The notes under the pieces: generated by a model
The model's input: only the letters and a program-made list of their open reading frames with translations
Database searches by the model: none
What the model was told of the DNA's origin: nothing
Source: Gillisella taibaishanensis
GTDB lineage: Bacteria > Pseudomonadota > Alphaproteobacteria > Rhizobiales > Rhizobiaceae
Direction: 5' to 3'
Assembly: GCF_001938985.1 (NCBI RefSeq)
Contig: NZ_MKIN01000020.1
Location: 248,001-312,000, forward strand
DNA length: 64,000 nucleotides
Shown: positions 57,311 to 64,000 of the stretch, one piece after another
Layout of the letters: every line of letters begins with the position of its first letter
How positions within the stretch are numbered: position 1 is the first letter of the stretch
Position numbers and translations under genes: made by a program

Positions 57311-57739
57311 CTAGTCTGAGGCGGAAATGTTAATTTTCCTTACCACTTGCTGAGGATCTGGACGAATTAGTTCCACCACCAGCAAGCCGTTGCGAAGTGC
57401 CGCACGCGACACGTCCATGCCATCCGTTAACAGAAAACTACGCTGAAAGTTCCGTGCCGCGATACCTCGAAAGAGATAATCCGCATCCGGCCTTTCGCTC
57501 TGGCGACCACGAATGATCAACTGGTTGCCCTCGACAGTCACATCCAGATCGCCTTCGGCAAATCCTGCCACCGCAAGCGTGATCCGCAGCCGGTCGCCGT
57601 CATGCTCTCCGCCGCGCCGGATCAGCTCGATATTGTAGGGCGGATATCCGTCGCTGGCCCGAGCCAGCTGGCTCAGCACGGCATCGGTAATGTCGAAACC
57701 CAGCAGCAGGGGCGTGGTGATGGATTTGGTCCGGCGCAT
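57311..57739 (-). CDS. Small heat-shock protein, Hsp20 family
   Basis: A 142-residue alpha-crystallin-type holdase that binds unfolding proteins. The core runs from YPPYNIELIRRGGEHDGDRLRITLAVAGFAEGDLDVTVEGNQLIIRGR through DYLFRGIAARNFQRSFLLTDGMDVSRAALRNGLLVVELIRP (about 30-130), with the conserved A-x-x-x-n-G-L motif as AALRNGLLVVEL. The N-terminus TTPLLLGFDITDAVL matches the class A HspA group of rhizobia. I set the start at ATG 57739 (GAGGA 6 bases away); an upstream ATG at 57865 would swallow the heat-shock promoter. DUF1150 follows it. Confidence 0.94.
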   Translation of the reverse strand: MRRTKSITTPLLLGFDITDAVLSQLARASDGYPPYNIELIRRGGEHDGDRLRITLAVAGFAEGDLDVTVEGNQLIIRGRQSERPDADYLFRGIAARNFQRSFLLTDGMDVSRAALRNGLLVVELIRPDPQQVVRKINISASD

Positions 57740-57838
57740 TCTGTCCTCGTCTCTCCGTCCGCCTAGCCTCTGCCCTGGTCCGGCGGCATCTTTTCTCGGG
57801 GCTCCGCAGCCATTTTGCGGCTTGTGGCCTGAGGCAGC

Positions 57839-57867
57839 ATATGGGGATCGGCAGGCCGGAAACAAGC
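57839..57867 (-). promoter_or_regulatory. Heat-shock (sigma-32/RpoH) promoter of hsp20
   Basis: On the minus strand CTTGTTT and CCCCATAT are 14 bases apart, an almost exact match to the sigma-32 consensus. The predicted start near 57830 leaves a leader of about 90 bases. The leader lacks the UUGCU-type sequence facing the ribosome site that marks ROSE RNA thermometers. Confidence 0.75.
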
Positions 57868-57899
57868 GGTTGACTGCAGCGCCCCTCGCCAGGCATGCC

Positions 57900-57983
57900 G
57901 CACAAAGGTTCGCTGTAGCACTTTAAATATGCTGCATGAATTTCTGCTTAGATCGATTCCGATTTAAGGAATTATGCAGCAGC
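57900..57983. repeat. Rhizobial mosaic intergenic repeat
   Basis: Inverted arms GCTGCATGAATTTC (57931-57944) and GAATTATGCAGC (57969-57980), differing by one extra G and one T, flank ATCGATTCCGAT. On the left it joins ACAAAGGTTCGCTGTAGCACTTT. These words are familiar from many intergenic sites in Rhizobium and Agrobacterium. It lies between the hsp20 promoter and the nucleoside hydrolase gene, which has a TTGACA at 57994 as a possible -35. Confidence 0.6.
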
Positions 57984-58049
57984 GCGATAGCGCTTGACAA
58001 TTCGCGGGCTCGGCGTCCATCAAATCGCGTCAATCACAGGGAAACAGCC

Positions 58050-58994
58050 ATGGACCAGCCGAGAAAAATCATTATCGACACCGATCCCGGTCAGGACGAC
58101 GCCGCCGCCATCATGCTGGCACTGGCGAGCCCTGCGGAGCTCGACGTTCTCGGTTTGACGGTTGTTGCCGGCAACGTGCCGCTGAGCATGACCAGCCGCA
58201 ATGCGCGGATCGTCTGCGAGCTGGCAGGACGGCCGGATCTCCCGGTCTATGAAGGCGCTCTGAAGCCGTTGGAGCGGCCCCAGGTGACGGCGGAACATGT
58301 GCACGGTAAGACCGGGCTCGATGGCGCTGTCGTCGATGAGCCTGTCATGCCGGTCAAGGACCAGCACGCAGTGGATTTCATCATCGAGACGATCCGCCGC
58401 GAACCTGCTGGGACAGTGACGCTTTGCACGCTTGGCCCGCAGACCAATATCGCGCTTGCGCTTCAGAAGGCACCCGACATTGCGCCGCGCGTGCGTGAAC
58501 TGGTGATGATGGGCGGCGGCTTTTTCGAAGGCGGCAACATTACGCCTGCCGCCGAATTCAACATCTATGTGGATCCCCAGGCCTCCAAGATCGTGTTCGC
58601 GTCCGGTATTCCGATCGTGATGCTGCCACTCGACGTGACCCATCAATTGCTGACGACAAAGGCCCGCGTTGCCCGCATCGCCGCCATCGGCTCCCGGCCG
58701 GCGAAGGTGATGGTCGACTGGCTGGAATTCTTCGAGCGGTTCGATATCGAGAAATACGGCTCTGACGGCGGCCCGCTGCATGATCCGAGCGTCATCGCTT
58801 ATCTCTTGAAGCCAGAACTATTTTCAGGCCGCGATTGCAACGTCGAGATTGAAACTGCGTCCGAGCTGACCGTTGGCATGAGCGTCATCGACTGGTGGCG
58901 CGTGACCGGACGCAAGCCCAATGCCAAGGTTTTGCGCGATGTCGACGCCGATGGCTTCTTCGCGCTGCTGACGGAGCGGCTGGCTCGGCTTTGA
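58050..58994 (+). CDS. Nucleoside hydrolase (inosine-uridine preferring type)
   Basis: A 314-residue enzyme cleaving ribonucleosides to base and ribose. The calcium/ribose site DTDPGQDDAAA (10-20) is complete. Also seen: HGKTGLDG, TLCTLGPQTNIALAL, VMMGGGFFEGGNITPAAEFNIYVDPQAS and the catalytic His region GGPLHDPSVIAYLL. Substrate preference (pyrimidine or purine) cannot be read reliably. AGGGAAA lies 8 bases before ATG 58050. Followed by a nucleotidase gene after 72 bases, which fits nucleotide salvage. Confidence 0.92.
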   Translation: MDQPRKIIIDTDPGQDDAAAIMLALASPAELDVLGLTVVAGNVPLSMTSRNARIVCELAGRPDLPVYEGALKPLERPQVTAEHVHGKTGLDGAVVDEPVMPVKDQHAVDFIIETIRREPAGTVTLCTLGPQTNIALALQKAPDIAPRVRELVMMGGGFFEGGNITPAAEFNIYVDPQASKIVFASGIPIVMLPLDVTHQLLTTKARVARIAAIGSRPAKVMVDWLEFFERFDIEKYGSDGGPLHDPSVIAYLLKPELFSGRDCNVEIETASELTVGMSVIDWWRVTGRKPNAKVLRDVDADGFFALLTERLARL

Positions 58995-59066
58995 TGCCTG
59001 ATAAACGGCGTGCGGTCCTTGCGTTTTTGATGGCGCAAGGGCCTCGCCTGTGGCACACCTGACCCC

Positions 59067-59786
59067 ATGAACACGCCCAAAACAATACCGTCGCCCGCCG
59101 AGTTTGTCCATGTCCGAGACTGGGTCTTCGATCTCGACAACACGCTTTATCCGCATCACATCAACCTCTTTGCGCAGATCGATCGTAACATGACGGCCTA
59201 TGTGGCCGAACTGCTGCAGATGGAGCCGGACGAGGCACGGGTCCTGCAGAAGCGCTATTATCACGAGCACGGCACCACGCTGGCGGGTCTGATGGCTCAT
59301 CACGGCGTCGACCCGAACGATTTTCTCGAAAAGGCCCATGCCATCGACTATTCCGCCCTGCTGCCGGATGAGGCGCTCGGAGAGGCGATCAAGGCACTGC
59401 CGGGCCGCAAATTCATTTTCACCAATGGTACCGTCGAGCACGCGCAGGCAGCAGCAAGAGCGCTTGGTATTCTCGACCATTTCGATGATATCTTCGATAT
59501 CGTTGCAGCGGCATATCTGCCGAAGCCGGCCAGCCAGACCTATGACAAGTTCACCCAGCTGAAACAGATCCGCACCGAGCAGGCGGCGATGTTCGAGGAC
59601 CTGCCGCGCAATCTCCTGGTGCCAAAGGCGCTTGGCATGAAAACCGTGCTTCTGGTGCCACGCAACCTCGAAGGCGTCGTGCTGGAGAGCTGGGAGCGGG
59701 TAGACGGCGAGACTGGCAAAGCCCATGTCGACTTCGTCACCGACGATCTCTCAAGCTTCCTCAGCGCCATTCTTGCAGGGCAGTGA
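59067..59786 (+). CDS. HAD-family pyrimidine 5'-nucleotidase (SDT1-like)
   Basis: A 239-residue HAD phosphatase. Motif I is WVFDLDNTLYPHHINLF with nucleophile D22 and D24; motif II is KFIFTNGTVEHAQ; the motif III lysine is probably K151-region (YLPKPASQTYDKF) and motif IV is MFEDLPRNLLVPKALG. The pattern DNTLYP matches yeast SDT1 and its alphaproteobacterial relatives, which dephosphorylate UMP/CMP. Together with the nucleoside hydrolase it would form a pyrimidine catabolic pair. In other Rhizobiaceae it often lies by dapD, which is not in this window. Confidence 0.88.
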   Translation: MNTPKTIPSPAEFVHVRDWVFDLDNTLYPHHINLFAQIDRNMTAYVAELLQMEPDEARVLQKRYYHEHGTTLAGLMAHHGVDPNDFLEKAHAIDYSALLPDEALGEAIKALPGRKFIFTNGTVEHAQAAARALGILDHFDDIFDIVAAAYLPKPASQTYDKFTQLKQIRTEQAAMFEDLPRNLLVPKALGMKTVLLVPRNLEGVVLESWERVDGETGKAHVDFVTDDLSSFLSAILAGQ

Positions 59787-60014
59787 TGTCGCCCGTCACA
59801 TCCCAGTCAAAATAGTTATAAATTATAAAATTACAAAAATGTAACCAGCATTACCGAACCTTAAGTGGTCGATGCTGAGGTAAGCCCTTACTTTCGGGAT
59901 ATTGCATGCGCCACCTGACCTGAAGCGGTGGCGTCAGCAACAGCCGTAGAGCTGCAATCGAGTTCCTGGTTCGCCAGGCTCGAAACTGATGCTGCCCCGA
60001 GGAAAGGAAACATC

Positions 60015-60815
60015 ATGAGTGCCAAAAAGACAACCATCGCCGCGCTGGCTGCCACGCTGCTTGTCAGCGCTTCATCCGCCGCTGTTTTTGCCAAGGATGC
60101 CAAGGCACCGCCGCCGAAGCCTGATGCGGTTGCCGAAGCCTGCGGTCCGCGGCCGATGATGATGCACGGTCCGGCTGCGATGTTCATCTATGCTCTGCAG
60201 CAGTTCGACGCCAACAAGGATGGCAAGATTTCTAAGGAAGAGGCGAAGGCCGCCGAGGACAAACTGTTTGCGGCTATCGACACCAATAAGGATGGCGTGA
60301 TCACGCCAGGTGAAATGCGAAAGTTCCACGAGGCTCGCATGGAAGCGATCCGCGCGGCCATGCCGAAGCCGCCCGCGCCTGATGCCTCGGCTCCGGCCGA
60401 TCCAAATAGTCAAAAGCCTGGTGATGAGGCCGGCAAGGCGCCACCGCCGCCTCCTGGCGATGACGAAGCTATGGATGGCCCGGATGACGGCATGGCAGGG
60501 TGCGGCCCACATCCGATTAGGCACCATATGGATAACGGCGTTGGCCATCATCAATGGGCAATGGATCACGGTCCAGATGGCGATGGCATGCGCGGCCCCC
60601 ACGGCCCGCACGACCGCCATAAGATGATGGCCCGCATGATGGAAATGGCTGGTCCGATGCGGATGTTCGAGAAGATCGACACCGACGAGAATGGTCAAAT
60701 CAGCAAGGCCGAAGCCGATGCTGCGCTCGACAAGCTGTTCGACCGCCTTGACAAGAACAAGGATGGCTTCATCTCGGCTGACGACTTCCCTGCGGCACCG
60801 CCGCTTCTGCCCTAA
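60015..60815 (+). CDS. Secreted EF-hand protein with Met/His-rich linker
   Basis: A 266-residue protein with a signal peptide (about 1-27, cleavage near VFA-KD). Four EF-hand loops are visible: DANKDGKISKEE (65-76), DTNKDGVITPGE (89-100), DTDENGQISKAE (222-233) and DKNKDGFISADD (246-257), all with Asp/Asn at 1, 3 and 5 and Glu or Asp at 12. Between the two pairs lie a Pro/Asp-rich spacer (118-160) and a Met/His-rich stretch (about 164-218: HPIRHHMD, GHHQWAMDH, HGPHDRHKMMARMMEM), suggesting transition-metal binding as well. Probably a periplasmic calcium sensor or buffer. GGAAAGGAAAC precedes ATG 60015. Confidence 0.88.
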   Translation: MSAKKTTIAALAATLLVSASSAAVFAKDAKAPPPKPDAVAEACGPRPMMMHGPAAMFIYALQQFDANKDGKISKEEAKAAEDKLFAAIDTNKDGVITPGEMRKFHEARMEAIRAAMPKPPAPDASAPADPNSQKPGDEAGKAPPPPPGDDEAMDGPDDGMAGCGPHPIRHHMDNGVGHHQWAMDHGPDGDGMRGPHGPHDRHKMMARMMEMAGPMRMFEKIDTDENGQISKAEADAALDKLFDRLDKNKDGFISADDFPAAPPLLP

Positions 60816-60915
60816 GGTAGGCTCTGCCGAAGGCCGTTCGCGGTCTGTGCGATCGTAAGAATTGCTGCCGCATCTTTCGTGCATAAAGCTGATGATGCGG
60901 CGGACCTCCCAAAGC

Positions 60916-60954
60916 AAAAGCCGTGTGTCAGATTACTCTGACACACGGCTTTTT
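60916..60954. terminator. Bidirectional terminator between the EF-hand gene and the chemoreceptor gene
   Basis: A 17-bp perfect stem (AAAAGCCGTGTGTCAGA and its complement) with a TTAC loop, ending in TTTTT on the right and starting with AAAA on the left. Both flanking genes converge on it. Confidence 0.93.
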
Positions 60955-61027
60955 AAGAGAGCGTACTGACCGAAGCCGTCGTGCTCGGAAAGAAATCAAC
61001 CTAAATCAGTCCGACTTAGGAAGCTGA

Positions 61028-62956
61028 TCAAAACTCCTCCCAGTTGTCGCGGCTGACCGCGGCGTTGCCGTGGCTGACCGGCATGGACTGGGTGGCGCGG
61101 CGCGGTGCCGGCTGAGCCCGAGTTACCGGAGCCGATTGGTGGGCCGGTGCTGCCGCACGGGTCGGTTGATTGGACTCGTTGCCGGTACGGAATTGCGATA
61201 GCAGTTCCGACAGACGGCGGCTCTCCTGGGCAAGCCCTGCTCCAGCTGCATTCATTTCCTCGACCATGGCCGCATTCTGCTGGGTCGCCTGGTCCATATG
61301 GTTGACCGCAGTGTTGACCTCGGCCAGGCCGCTGGCCTGCTCGTGGGCCGCAGTAGCAATTGCGTCCATATGCAGGTTCATGTCCTCGACCACCTTGGAA
61401 ATGGTTGTCAGACCTTCTCCGGTGTCGTTGACCAGCTTGACGCCTTCACTGACAGCAGCTTCCGAATTGCCGATCAGTGACTTGATTTCCTTGGCTGCAT
61501 TGGCCGAGCGCTGAGCGAGTTCGCGCACTTCCTGGGCAACGACTGCAAAGCCCTTGCCGGCTTCGCCAGCCCGGGCCGCCTCGACGCCGGCATTCAGGGC
61601 GAGGAGGTTGGTCTGGAAGGCGATCTCATCGATCACGCTGATGATCTGGGTGATCTTGCGCGAGGCATCCTCAATCCGCTCCATGGCCGATACGGCATTG
61701 TTGACCACGGTGGCAGAATGCTCGGCATGCTGACGGGCATTGCGCACCAGATTGCGTGCTTCGCCCGTCCGCTTGGAGGTAGCTTGAACGTTGGACGTGA
61801 TTTGCTCGAGAGCCGCAGCCGTTTCTTCGAGTGAGGCGGCCTGCTGCTCGGTACGCTTGGCCAGCGTGTCGGAAGCCTGCGAGATTTCGCCGCTGCCGTT
61901 CGTGACACCCTTGCCAACTTGGCCGACGGCCACAAGAACCGAACGAAGCTGGTTGACGGAGGCATTGAAGTCATGCCGCAGCGGTTCGAACTGGGCGGCG
62001 AATTCATGGTCGATTTCGCACAGAAGATCGCAGGCGGCCAGGCGTTTCAGGCCGGCGGCGAGAGCACCGGTCGCTTCGTTCAGGCGCCGTTCTGCATCTT
62101 CCTCGGCACGGCGCTGCACTTCCAGGCGCTCCTGCTCGGCGTTGATACGGCTCTGTTCAGCCCCGGCCTCGAGTTGCACCTTAGCCACGGCCGATTGGCG
62201 CATGACTTCGACGGCACCGGCCATTTCGCCGATCTCGTCTTTGCGCTGTGCGTCCGGTACGGTCACATCAAGCTTACCATCGGCGATATGCAGCATGACC
62301 TTGGCCATGCGCGTGACGGGAAGCGAGACGCCTGTGATGATCCAGGCTGTCAGCAGTGCCATCAGGACCACGGCAAAGACAATGACGCCAATAGTGACAT
62401 AGGTCGATTGGTTATAGGCCGACTCGGCCGCTGTGCCCGAGGCTGCAGCACCGCTGTCGTTCAACTTGATGATCTCGCCGAGAGCGATAAAGCTGTCGAC
62501 CAGAGGCTGCCGGGCCGGAGCGATGGCGGCTGTTGCTGCAGCCTGATCCTTGGCGGTCACGGCGCTGATGATCTTTTTCTGGAATTCGAGATAACGCGTC
62601 CACTTGGCCTCGAAATCGCTCCAGAGCTTCTTTTCGGCATCATTGCGCAGCGTTACACGGAAGTCGGCATAGGATTTCGGAATGGAAGCATCCATTTCCA
62701 CGAACTCGTCGTCCAAACCTTTGATTTCCGCGGGGTCGACGGCAATTGTCTTGCGGATTGTTGTCGTGTGGTAGCGCAGCATGGTGAACTGGATAGCATC
62801 CAGCTTGGCCATACGCGGCATCCAGACCTGGCGCGTGTCAGAGGCTGCCGAAAAAACGACAGAGGTTTGCTTGTAACTGAAAAGGCCGAGCGCGATGATC
62901 AGCATCAGGGCTGCCCCCGCCATGGCCATAAGTCTCGTTGAAATTCGCAGGCTCAT
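61028..62956 (-). CDS. Methyl-accepting chemotaxis protein
   Basis: A 642-residue chemoreceptor. Membrane helices lie at about 8-28 and 186-209, enclosing a four-helix-bundle ligand domain ([25 protein letters not shown]). A HAMP region (about 208-262) follows, with a second HAMP-like segment near 295-345. The signalling hairpin is intact: [51 protein letters not shown]. The C-terminal pentapeptide NWEEF is the type that tethers CheR/CheB in methylation-dependent receptors. Not in a che operon; ligand unknown. It has a 240-bp upstream region before tRNA-Thr. Confidence 0.95.
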   Translation of the reverse strand: MSLRISTRLMAMAGAALMLIIALGLFSYKQTSVVFSAASDTRQVWMPRMAKLDAIQFTMLRYHTTTIRKTIAVDPAEIKGLDDEFVEMDASIPKSYADFRVTLRNDAEKKLWSDFEAKWTRYLEFQKKIISAVTAKDQAAATAAIAPARQPLVDSFIALGEIIKLNDSGAAASGTAAESAYNQSTYVTIGVIVFAVVLMALLTAWIITGVSLPVTRMAKVMLHIADGKLDVTVPDAQRKDEIGEMAGAVEVMRQSAVAKVQLEAGAEQSRINAEQERLEVQRRAEEDAERRLNEATGALAAGLKRLAACDLLCEIDHEFAAQFEPLRHDFNASVNQLRSVLVAVGQVGKGVTNGSGEISQASDTLAKRTEQQAASLEETAAALEQITSNVQATSKRTGEARNLVRNARQHAEHSATVVNNAVSAMERIEDASRKITQIISVIDEIAFQTNLLALNAGVEAARAGEAGKGFAVVAQEVRELAQRSANAAKEIKSLIGNSEAAVSEGVKLVNDTGEGLTTISKVVEDMNLHMDAIATAAHEQASGLAEVNTAVNHMDQATQQNAAMVEEMNAAGAGLAQESRRLSELLSQFRTGNESNQPTRAAAPAHQSAPVTRAQPAPRRATQSMPVSHGNAAVSRDNWEEF

Positions 62957-63199
62957 TATCGCATCCCTTTAAAGGCCAAAAACCCTATGTCTCCGGCGAA
63001 GAAAGTGACGCAGAATCATAAATTAATAGTGAAGGTTGCTAATATGCAGACCTCTTTAGGTAGCCTGTTAGATGAAAATCTGAATCAAAAATGCGACTTA
63101 TAGTAGAAAATAAATGTCTGGTTCCGCGATAAGGCACGCGCTCGTTCGCCGAGAAGGCTCACAAGTAAAAGGTCGGATGTCTGCAATATTTTAAGGAAG

Positions 63200-63275
63200 T
63201 GGTGCCGCTTGCAGGACTCGAACCTGCGACCCCATCATTACGAATGATGTGCTCTACCACCTGAGCTAAAGCGGC
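63200..63275 (-). tRNA. tRNA-Thr (anticodon CGU)
   Basis: A full cloverleaf reads on the minus strand: acceptor arms GCCGCTT and AAGCGGC, D-stem GCTC/GAGC, anticodon stem CATCA/TGATG with loop TTCGTAA (anticodon CGT at the centre, reading ACG), T-stem GCAGG/CCTGC with loop TTCGAGT, discriminator A and an encoded CCA end. Confidence 0.97.
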
Positions 63276-63358
63276 ACGAAGGCCGGTGAACGGCCTTTGG
63301 ATGTGAGCGGGTGGATACAGGCAAACATTGCCGATTTCAAGATGCGTTTTGCGCTGGT

Positions 63359-64000
63359 TTACATTTTTCCGCAGATCCTGGCTTTCGAGGCGTGATATTC
63401 TTGCTCCAGCCGCTCGATCAGCTGGGCGACCGGCTGCACCGATTTTATGACGCCAATGCCCTGGCCGCAGCCCCAGATGTCTTTCCAGGCCTTGGCACCG
63501 GTGACGGCGCTGTCGAAATCCATCTGGCTCGGATCGGCATTTGGCAGTGCATCGGGATCCATGCCGGCGGCAATGATCGATGAGCGCAGATAGTTGCCGT
63601 GCACACCAGTGAAGAAGTTGGAATACACGATGTCGGACGCGGTTGCATCGACGATCGCCTGCTTGTAGCCGTCTGCGGCGCGTGCCTCCTCGGTGGCGAT
63701 AAATGGGGAGCCAATATACGCCATATCGGCACCAGCGGCCTGAGCGGCGAGGATGGCGCCGCCGGTGGCGATCGAGCCTGCGAGCAGTAGCGGGCCGTCA
63801 AACCAGTCGCGGATTTCCTGCAGCAGCGCGAAGGGTGACAGGGTGCCAGCATGCCCGCCAGCGCCCGCAGCAACGGCAATCAGCCCGTCCGCACCCTTCC
63901 TGATCGCGGAATGGGCGTGGCGGTTGTTGATGACGTCATGTAGCACGATCCCGCCATAGGAATGGATGGCGGCATTGACCTCGGGAACCGCGCCGAGCGA
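63359..64000 (-). CDS. Nitronate monooxygenase / 2-nitropropane dioxygenase-like protein, C-terminal part (cut by window edge)
   Basis: The last 213 residues of an FMN-dependent TIM-barrel protein; the frame is open to base 64000. Visible: VLHDVINNRHAHSAIRKGADGLIAVAAGAGGHAGTLSPFALLQEI, with the flavin/catalytic GAGGHAG loop, then GPLLLAGSIATGGAILAAQAAGADMAYIGSPFIATEEARA, the phosphate-binding part of the barrel. Such enzymes oxidise nitronates (for example propionate 3-nitronate), but many relatives are enoyl reductases of unknown role. The gene lies 83 bases upstream of the tRNA, same strand. Confidence 0.88.
   Translation of the reverse strand, partial: SLGAVPEVNAAIHSYGGIVLHDVINNRHAHSAIRKGADGLIAVAAGAGGHAGTLSPFALLQEIRDWFDGPLLLAGSIATGGAILAAQAAGADMAYIGSPFIATEEARAADGYKQAIVDATASDIVYSNFFTGVHGNYLRSSIIAAGMDPDALPNADPSQMDFDSAVTGAKAWKDIWGCGQGIGVIKSVQPVAQLIERLEQEYHASKARICGKM

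Noticed and set aside
57740-57830. ROSE-type RNA thermometer before hsp20
   Set aside because: The conserved UUGCU-like sequence facing the ribosome site is absent.

Overview
The window is GC-rich chromosomal DNA from an alphaproteobacterium, most likely family Rhizobiaceae (the Agrobacterium/Rhizobium/Sinorhizobium group). The evidence is the presence of both ornithine-lipid acyltransferases (OlsB and OlsA), a PraR/PhrR-type regulator just before metK, a Mur-like Fur protein, the lptC-lptA-lptB-rpoN-hpf-ptsN run, dnaA placed next to rpsT, and intergenic palindromic repeats of a type I recall from rhizobial genomes. Genus and species cannot be fixed from the sequence alone. Almost everything is housekeeping. 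I see no prophage, insertion sequence, CRISPR array or plasmid function.

Layout. 1-5.8 kb (minus strand): coaBC (cut by the window edge), a three-gene two-component cassette (CHASE3 sensor kinase, stand-alone receiver, receiver-HWE kinase), then ubiB and ubiE. 6-10.7 kb (plus): mutM, a crotonase, rpsT, a 947-bp non-coding interval, and dnaA. 10.9-18.8 kb: a DMT transporter; a minus-strand block of a methyltransferase, hemW, rdgB, a VOC protein and rph; then hrcA, an ADP-ribosylglycohydrolase and grpE. 18.9-24.3 kb (minus): ptsN, hpf, rpoN, lptB, lptA and lptC, linking nitrogen-PTS and sigma-54 control with LPS export. 24.7-30.7 kb (plus): ihfB, lapA, two RNA methyltransferases, lspA and a soluble hybrid kinase. 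30.8-35 kb: olsB, an FtsI-like transpeptidase, a probable DUF1127-type small gene and a LysR regulator.

35-50.8 kb is a long plus-strand run: mutS, glnD, murJ, a VOC gene, trpS, usp, nifU-like, tsaB, rimI, mur, olsA, miaB and phoH. It continues through ybeY, corC and lnt to praR, metK and trmB (56.8 kb). The tail holds a DUF1150/hsp20 pair, a nucleoside hydrolase, a HAD nucleotidase, a secreted EF-hand protein, a chemotaxis receptor, tRNA-Thr(CGU) and the C-terminal part of a nitronate monooxygenase.

The most interesting parts are non-coding. The rpsT-dnaA interval carries a perfect 26-bp palindrome just downstream of a consensus -35 box, four clustered GANTC (CcrM-type) sites, a candidate internal terminator and a nested stem-loop before dnaA. 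The metK promoter carries a 22-bp inverted repeat lying over its -10 element, and hsp20 has a near-perfect heat-shock promoter.
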